A stretch of DNA of 7,130 bases from an uncultured Eubacterium sp. Its GTDB lineage: Bacteria > Bacillota_A > Clostridia > Lachnospirales > Lachnospiraceae. The stretch covers positions 1 to 7,130 of the forward strand of contig CAQBGY010000161.1 of assembly GCA_948759685.1 (NCBI GenBank), in the 5' to 3' direction. The position numbers and the translations under genes were made by a program. The notes under the pieces were generated by a model that worked only from the letters and a program-made list of their open reading frames with translations, did not search any database and had not been told where the DNA came from. Each line of letters starts with the position of its first letter. Within the stretch, counting starts at the first letter, position 1. Positions 1 to 3,783 of the stretch are shown piece after piece.

Positions 1-49
1 ATTACAGGGTCTGTAGCCGTTTTTTGCTTTCACAAGTGTCAAACTCGGG

Positions 50-77
50 ATTATAGCATACAACCGCAAAAGCGCAA
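50..77 (-). promoter_or_regulatory. Candidate promoter firing leftward out of the window
   Basis: On the minus strand a perfect TATAAT (50-55) is preceded by TGC, which makes it an extended -10. A TTGCGC box (72-77) lies 16 bases further upstream. Transcription would start near position 43 and run off the left edge, so the controlled gene is not visible. The site lies about 55 bases downstream of the stop of the 185-residue gene, so the next gene probably has its own promoter rather than depending only on the upstream operon. Confidence 0.5.
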
Positions 78-132
78 TCGGATTTTATATTTCAGGATTT
101 TCGCAAATTGTTCCGCCAGTTGTACACCCTCC

Positions 133-690
133 TCAGTTCGGAGTTTCCTGCCCTGCCTCATAATCATTCACACAGCCATCAACAAAGCCCATGACATATT
201 CACAGCCAATATCCAAAACCCCTTCACATCTTTCGAGGATATATCCTGTATCAAGCTGCCTGTTTTCCTTATTATCATAAATCCGGGCTTCCAGCCAGTT
301 GTTGTCCCAAATAATCAAACGGGCTTCTCCTGTCCAGTCTTTACCATCATATCCAAGATAACGGTCAAGCGTCTCGTCATCAGGAATATAGACTTGCATC
401 TCATCATAAAAACGTCCGTTGTCCTGCTTATCCTTTACCCGAATAATCATCTCACCATTTTCATCATTCAGGTCTGCTTTCACATCACCTATAGCCTCGA
501 TTGAAATGAAATAACGGCTTCTGTATTCAAATGTTGCAATTTCACCTCCATACCAGATTTCATACTGCCTTTTATCATGGATATCAGTTGAATCAAGCTT
601 CAGTTCAATGCCATGCTCAGCATATTGGGCAATAAGTTCTTCAACTCTTTTATTGATTTCTTCCCTGTTTAAATTTATATATTTTCCCAT
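133..690 (-). CDS. Unrecognised acidic protein of 185 residues
   Basis: I do not recognise this family. The protein starts MGKYINLNREEINK and has an N-terminal helical stretch. A mostly beta-looking, acidic and aromatic-rich body follows (IWYGGEIATFEYRSRYFISIEA, then RLIIWDNNWLEARIYDN). There is no signal peptide, no membrane segment and no obvious catalytic motif, so it is probably cytoplasmic. I chose the ATG at 688-690 because AAGGGAG ends eight bases before it. An in-frame ATG at 694-696 and a TTG at 706-708 lie too close to, or inside, that ribosome binding site. It follows the 174-residue gene by 49 bases with no terminator between, so the two are probably co-transcribed. Short acidic proteins of this style are common accessory genes of conjugative elements in Clostridia, but that is context, not a function. 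The reading frame is good; the role is unknown. Confidence 0.75.
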   Translation of the reverse strand: MGKYINLNREEINKRVEELIAQYAEHGIELKLDSTDIHDKRQYEIWYGGEIATFEYRSRYFISIEAIGDVKADLNDENGEMIIRVKDKQDNGRFYDEMQVYIPDDETLDRYLGYDGKDWTGEARLIIWDNNWLEARIYDNKENRQLDTGYILERCEGVLDIGCEYVMGFVDGCVNDYEAGQETPN

Positions 691-739
691 GTCCATAACT
701 CCCTTCAAAAGATGCCGTATTTTCTTTCCTTTTATCTTT

Positions 740-1264
740 CTATTGGTATATTTTTTCTTTCCTTGTCGAATTATCCCTTATTACTACCTGCGGATATTTT
801 TTCAGTAGTTCATCCTTTTTATTCAGCGCCGCCTCCATAGTACTGCAGGTATATCCCCAACTGCACTGTTTTCCATCCCCATCAAACGCATGGACATCTG
901 CCCCTTCCCATGTAAAATCATCAATATTTGCATTCACATAGGCATATTCTTCAATGGTAAAGTCTGCCAAGAGCCCCGCCATGATATGCATTGCCTCGCT
1001 GCTTTCATCCAGTGTCTTAAAAGTACCTAATCCTTTCCGCTGTTTTTCTTTGTTGGCAAAGTATTCTATCCAGAGATCTAAATAAATCCCCTCACTGCCT
1101 CCATAAGCAAGTTTGTTTCGCAGATCGAACTGATACATTCTAATCGGAACAGGGTTACTCGTTGGCAGTCCATAGTCCAGAATGTCCAGCATCTTACCCT
1201 TTTCTTTCAGTATTCCGCAAATCTTGTTAAAAAGTTCTTCCGTTGTCATTGGTCTTGTAACCAT
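740..1264 (-). CDS. Unrecognised protein of 174 residues, first gene of a two-gene operon
   Basis: The family is not recognised. The protein begins MVTRPMTTEELFNKICGILK, a helical start. A mixed alpha/beta body follows, with SEGIYLDLWIEYF, DESSEAMHIMAGLLADF and an acidic YVNANIDDFTWEGADVHAFDGDGK stretch. It ends in a charged helix (KKDELLKKYPQVV). No signal peptide or membrane segment is visible. The ATG at 1262-1264 is well supported: GGGAGG sits seven bases upstream, whereas the internal ATG of MTTEELF has no such site. A strong candidate promoter (1324-1352) and a 5' hairpin (1285-1315) lie directly upstream, and the 185-residue gene follows after 49 bases. Base composition is clearly less A+T-rich than the nuclease cassette to the right, suggesting a different history. 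No function can be assigned; an accessory role on a mobile element is a guess from style and neighbourhood. Confidence 0.8.
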   Translation of the reverse strand: MVTRPMTTEELFNKICGILKEKGKMLDILDYGLPTSNPVPIRMYQFDLRNKLAYGGSEGIYLDLWIEYFANKEKQRKGLGTFKTLDESSEAMHIMAGLLADFTIEEYAYVNANIDDFTWEGADVHAFDGDGKQCSWGYTCSTMEAALNKKDELLKKYPQVVIRDNSTRKEKIYQ

Positions 1265-1284
1265 ATGAAATCCTCCCTAAAATG

Positions 1285-1315
1285 AAAAAATCCCCGTGTC
1301 AGTAATAACACGAAG
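1285..1315 (-). terminator. Hairpin plus T-run in the 5' leader of the 174-residue gene
   Basis: Read on the minus strand, CTTCGTGT (1308-1315) pairs with ACACGGGG (1292-1299) around an 8-base loop. This gives eight pairs, two of them G-U. A and then six T follow (1285-1291). It has the shape of an intrinsic terminator, yet lies between the candidate promoter and the ribosome binding site. It could stop read-through from the right, act as an attenuator, or stabilise the 5' end of the mRNA; the sequence does not decide. Confidence 0.45.
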
Positions 1316-1323
1316 ATCACAAT

Positions 1324-1352
1324 AGTATAATAATAATAATATATATTTGCAA
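1324..1352 (-). promoter_or_regulatory. Sigma-A-type promoter of the 174/185-residue operon
   Basis: The minus strand reads TTGCAA (-35, 1347-1352), a 17-base A+T-rich spacer and TATACT (-10, 1324-1329). Matches to consensus are four of six and five of six with ideal spacing. The predicted start near 1317 places the 5' hairpin at the very beginning of the transcript, and the ribosome binding site of the 174-residue gene about 40 bases downstream. Confidence 0.6.
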
Positions 1353-1414
1353 AAGCAGATCATACGTTCCTAACGCAAATACAATTAAATGCTTTTCATA
1401 AACGGAACAGCTAT

Positions 1415-1452
1415 AAGGTCAAATAACAGAAAACAAGGTCAAAATAAGGTCA
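1415..1452. repeat. Three direct repeats AAGGTCA
   Basis: AAGGTCA occurs at 1415-1421, 1435-1441 and 1446-1452. The start-to-start spacings are 20 and 11 bases, about two turns and one turn of DNA. They lie some 85 bases from the tuf fragment, on the side opposite to the TAGAACCA pair. Phased short direct repeats flanking a core are typical of recombinase arm-type sites, but a transcription-factor site or chance is also possible. Confidence 0.45.
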
Positions 1453-1481
1453 CGCCTATGCAATCTCTCATTTTAAGGTTG

Positions 1482-1514
1482 AAAAAAGGGCTCTCCGAAA
1501 TCTCGGAAAGCCCC
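1482..1514 (-). terminator. Intrinsic terminator behind the tuf tail
   Basis: On the minus strand GGGCTTTCCGA (1503-1513) pairs with TCGGAGAGCCC (1488-1498) in ten of eleven positions around a short loop. Six T follow (1482-1487). It starts 23 bases after the EF-Tu stop codon, as expected for the native terminator of a tuf operon. It would now also end transcription coming from the HEPN gene. Confidence 0.85.
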
Positions 1515-1536
1515 ATAAAATCTAGCTTTTTACTGA

Positions 1537-1605
1537 TTACTCAATAATTGTAGCCACACGTCCAGACCCAACAGTTCTACCACCCTCACGGTTCGTAGGG
1601 AACAT
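1537..1605 (-). pseudogene. tuf: 3' tail of the elongation factor Tu gene, displaced fragment
   Basis: The minus strand encodes the EF-Tu C-terminus REGGRTVGSGRVATIIE followed by TAA (1537-1539). EF-Tu is the GTPase that delivers aminoacyl-tRNA to the ribosome. Only the last 17 or so residues are present. Upstream of codon CGT (1588-1590) the frame reads G-M-F-P-T-N instead of the usual G-(L/M)-R-F-A-I, and a TGA stop follows four codons further up. The fragment therefore cannot make EF-Tu. An ATG at 1603-1605 would open a 22-codon peptide, but no proper ribosome binding site precedes it. A tuf-type terminator follows. The sharp loss of similarity near 1590 marks a junction, most simply the crossover end of an element integrated in tuf. 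A decayed duplicate tuf is the alternative. Confidence 0.85.
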
Positions 1606-1692
1606 ACCTATAATGTTTTCTCATGCATTTTATTGGATTTTGTGTTCATATTCTCCTATTTCAGCCATATTATTTGAGGTTTTCAAATTTTT

Positions 1693-1711
1693 TAGAACCA
1701 AAATAGAACCA
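1693..1711. repeat. Direct repeat TAGAACCA, 11-base period
   Basis: TAGAACCA occurs at 1693-1700 and again at 1704-1711, one helical turn apart. The pair lies between the stop of the HEPN gene and the tuf fragment, about 100 bases from the latter. The regular spacing and closeness to the putative junction suggest integrase arm-type binding sites; this is inference. Confidence 0.4.
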
Positions 1712-1738
1712 CACAATAAAAAACTTAATTTCACGCAT

Positions 1739-2566
1739 TTATTCTCTGATTCTTTCCTCACAAAAAAATAATGGAAAATAAGCAAAAAACGTAACTATCT
1801 TAATTAATTTTCTTTTACTATTGAAATCCAGCCCTACTAATGGTGGTATTTTCTCATAAGGATTAATTTCTCCATTTATTGAAGAATTATATTGCTGAAG
1901 AAACACCGCCAAAAATAATTGTTCGCTTCTGCATATTTGTGTTGACATTTCCTTTATCAGCTCTATATCACCCAATTGCAATTCACCATTTTGATTGATT
2001 TTCCAAATTTTATCAAATTTTAATAACGGAGTAGAAAACACATATTCCCATAAACTTCTCACTAATTTTTCTTTAGTATAGTTTTGATATACACGTGCGA
2101 TTTGATTACAAATTTTTTCTAAAAGATTAAACAAAACATTTATACAATCAATCATATCCTGGGAATTTAACAAAATCTTCTGCGATTTTATATGACTATA
2201 TAACAAACTATATTTTACATTATCATGAATAATATGATTTCGCATCTCAGAAATCTTTTCAATTTCATATGTATTAATATCCATTTTAATTGACGTTGTT
2301 TTTTCAAAAAAGGTTAAATATTTTAATAATGACTCACTTGAATATTTTCTAATATACCTATCAACAATTCTCTGTAATATATCATACGTAATAGGTGATG
2401 CTAGCAACTCATCTTTTTCAATTTCAAAGTATTTTTTATCTACTTTCTCTGGAAAAGCGTACAAGTAATACCGAAGTATCTCTGTTATTGTACTTTCAAA
2501 TACAGCATATGAATATACAAACATTGCCTTTGAAGAGCGTTCTTCTATATTGGAAATTATGTCCAT
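1739..2566 (-). CDS. HEPN-domain protein, putative RNase or RNA-binding effector
   Basis: The N-terminal half is a helical HEPN-type domain: helix KAMFVYSYAVFESTITEIL (residues 14-32) and, about 80 residues on, EMRNHIIHD with the R-x4-H motif (R109, H114). HEPN proteins with this motif usually act as metal-independent RNases in toxin-antitoxin, abortive-infection and CRISPR systems. The YxxFEST pattern recalls the MAE_28990/RiboL-PSP HEPN groups, from memory. The C-terminal half (about 150-275) is helical and unrecognised. No membrane segment is evident. It follows the DUF1016 gene by about 100 bases without a terminator and ends before the tuf tail. The ATG at 2564-2566 has only a weak ribosome binding site, and the frame stays open for about 25 codons upstream. 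The strongest site-plus-ATG (2626-2640) is one base out of frame, so the true N-terminus may be longer or the gene frameshifted. The frame and HEPN motif are fairly sure; the activity is inferred. Confidence 0.7.
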   Translation of the reverse strand: MDIISNIEERSSKAMFVYSYAVFESTITEILRYYLYAFPEKVDKKYFEIEKDELLASPITYDILQRIVDRYIRKYSSESLLKYLTFFEKTTSIKMDINTYEIEKISEMRNHIIHDNVKYSLLYSHIKSQKILLNSQDMIDCINVLFNLLEKICNQIARVYQNYTKEKLVRSLWEYVFSTPLLKFDKIWKINQNGELQLGDIELIKEMSTQICRSEQLFLAVFLQQYNSSINGEINPYEKIPPLVGLDFNSKRKLIKIVTFFAYFPLFFCEERIRE

Positions 2567-2625
2567 AATTTCACGTCGTTTCTCATTTATTAGTTCTATG
2601 ATATCTTTACATATTAAAAACGTAA

Positions 2626-2640
2626 CATTACACCACCCCT
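2626..2640 (-). promoter_or_regulatory. Ribosome binding site and ATG probably meant for the HEPN gene
   Basis: The minus strand reads AGGGGTGGTGTAATG: a good Shine-Dalgarno match seven bases before an ATG (2626-2628). That ATG reads only four codons, MLRF, before TAA. One extra T in the run of five T (2616-2620) would join it in frame to LICKDIIELINEKRREI and then to the annotated HEPN start, adding roughly 21 residues. Confidence 0.4.
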
Positions 2641-2669
2641 AACATTCTCCAATTCAAATATACTTCAAA

Positions 2670-3692
2670 TTAATTTTCAAATATCCTTAGTCTTTTCACA
2701 ATTTCCTCTGGTTCTGGCAACATTTCTTTCATATTTTCCGGCAAAGAGTTGCTTAGCTGATACGTTGCTACTCCAATTGGTGCATTAGTCTGTTTTAAAG
2801 CATATTCCACATATGTCTTATCTTTGCTTTTGCAAATAATAATTCCAATAGATGGATTTTCATCCATCAGCTTTACCTGCTCATCCAACGCTGTCAAATA
2901 CAACTGCATTTTTCCTGCATATTCTGCCTCAAATTCTCCTATCTTCAATTCAATTGCCACTAAGCTTCTCAATCTTCGATGAAACAATAATAAATCAATA
3001 TATAGATCTCGACTTCCCACTGCCAAATGATATTGGTTACCAATAAATGTAAAATCACCACCCATTTCGATCAAAAAAGCCCTAATATTATTCACTAACT
3101 GCATTTCCAGTTCATGCTCTGAATATTCTGGTGATAATTCAGCAAAATCAAAGGTATATTCATCCTTTACTGCCAATTTTGCCTGAACCCTACGTTCTTT
3201 TGGTAACGTCATATCAAAATTTGTTTGATTTAATAAGTATTTTTCATAAGTCTGCGCTTCTAAAAAATTGGCTAAGATACGTTTTGTCCAACCATATCTT
3301 TTTGTCATTTGAATATAAAATTCCCTTTGCAGGTCATCTTTGCATTTTTCCATAATAATTATATTATTGCTCCAGCTAATTTCTCGCACCAGTGGTGCGA
3401 GTTTTTCAGAATTACGATAACTTAAGTAGAAATTTCTCATTCGCCAAAGATTTGCGGCAGAGTACCCCTTTGCTCCCGGAAATTCTTTCTGCAACTCTTT
3501 TGATAACACTTGTACAATAGATTTTCCCCATCCGTTTTCTTCCTGCTGTCTATATATTTCTTCTCCTATTTCCCAATAAAGGTTTATTGTTTCAGCGTTT
3601 ATCAATTGCAATACTTTATACTGTTTTTTATGTATTAATTCTTTTACTTCGTCTACTAAAGGTCTATATTCCATAATTTCAAAATCTTTCAA
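2670..3692 (-). CDS. DUF1016 / YhcG-family PDDEXK nuclease
   Basis: The 340-residue protein has the two-part layout of the DUF1016 family. A helical N-terminal domain (about 1-155) includes GWGKSIVQVLSKELQKEFPG and LVREISWSNNIIIMEK. A C-terminal PD-(D/E)XK nuclease fold (about 185-335) carries IDLLLFHRRLRSLVAIELK, with D233 and E248-x-K250 as the likely metal-binding and catalytic residues. GKMQLYLTALDE, a family-typical stretch, follows. Length is normal and the catalytic set looks intact. Members often accompany type I restriction loci and defence islands; the precise reaction is not well established. I chose the TTG at 3690-3692 because GGAGGG (3699-3704) lies six bases upstream. A longer frame from 3740 would run through an operator-like palindrome. 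It has its own candidate promoter (3731-3759) and precedes the HEPN gene. A palindrome in the leader recurs inside the gene at codons 98-103. Confidence 0.9.
   Translation of the reverse strand: MKDFEIMEYRPLVDEVKELIHKKQYKVLQLINAETINLYWEIGEEIYRQQEENGWGKSIVQVLSKELQKEFPGAKGYSAANLWRMRNFYLSYRNSEKLAPLVREISWSNNIIIMEKCKDDLQREFYIQMTKRYGWTKRILANFLEAQTYEKYLLNQTNFDMTLPKERRVQAKLAVKDEYTFDFAELSPEYSEHELEMQLVNNIRAFLIEMGGDFTFIGNQYHLAVGSRDLYIDLLLFHRRLRSLVAIELKIGEFEAEYAGKMQLYLTALDEQVKLMDENPSIGIIICKSKDKTYVEYALKQTNAPIGVATYQLSNSLPENMKEMLPEPEEIVKRLRIFEN
3383..3401. repeat. 19-bp palindrome inside the DUF1016 gene
   Basis: CTCGCACCAGTGGTGCGAG is a perfect inverted repeat with nine-base arms around one central base. 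It covers the codons for L-A-P-L-V-R (residues 98-103), just before the family-conserved REISW stretch. The copy at 3709-3727 differs at a single base. It may be an internal operator copy, a recognition site of the encoded protein, or partly a coding coincidence. Confidence 0.7.
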
Positions 3693-3708
3693 AGTATTCC
3701 CTCCAAAT

Positions 3709-3727
3709 CTCGCGCCAGTGGTGCGAG
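3709..3727. promoter_or_regulatory. Operator-like palindrome in the DUF1016 leader
   Basis: CTCGCGCCAGTGGTGCGAG matches the intragenic palindrome in 18 of 19 bases and is an inverted repeat with one mismatch. It begins three bases downstream of the candidate -10 box and ends just before the GGAGGG ribosome binding site. A repressor bound here would cover the transcription start. No T-run follows, so it is not a typical terminator. Confidence 0.5.
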
Positions 3728-3730
3728 AAA

Positions 3731-3759
3731 TTAATATCAAAATCTATATTTTGTGTCAG
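3731..3759 (-). promoter_or_regulatory. Candidate promoter of the DUF1016-HEPN genes
   Basis: The minus strand has CTGACA (3754-3759, five of six matches to the -35 consensus), a 17-base spacer and TATTAA (3731-3736, four of six). It lies after the stop of the 811-residue gene, with the predicted start inside the palindrome. The downstream two genes could thus be expressed separately from the large nuclease gene. Confidence 0.4.
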
Positions 3760-3783
3760 CAAAATATTGTCATAAACATCGTA

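Noticed and set aside
51..161. 36-codon minus-strand ORF (starting MRQGRKLRTEEGVQLAEQF) overlapping the end of the 185-residue gene
   Set aside because: No ribosome binding site before its ATG, it overlaps a better gene by 29 bases, and its end runs into the candidate promoter at 50-77. It may be a remnant but cannot be supported.
608..808. Plus-strand ORF of 66 codons
   Set aside because: Antisense to the start of the 185-residue gene; hydrophobic low-complexity product from the reverse of A+T-rich sequence and no ribosome binding site.
1624..1738. Possible integrase C-terminal remnant between the HEPN gene and the tuf tail
   Set aside because: A short open frame exists on the minus strand, but it has no tyrosine-recombinase R-H-x-x-R or Y motif, so the integrase cannot be claimed.
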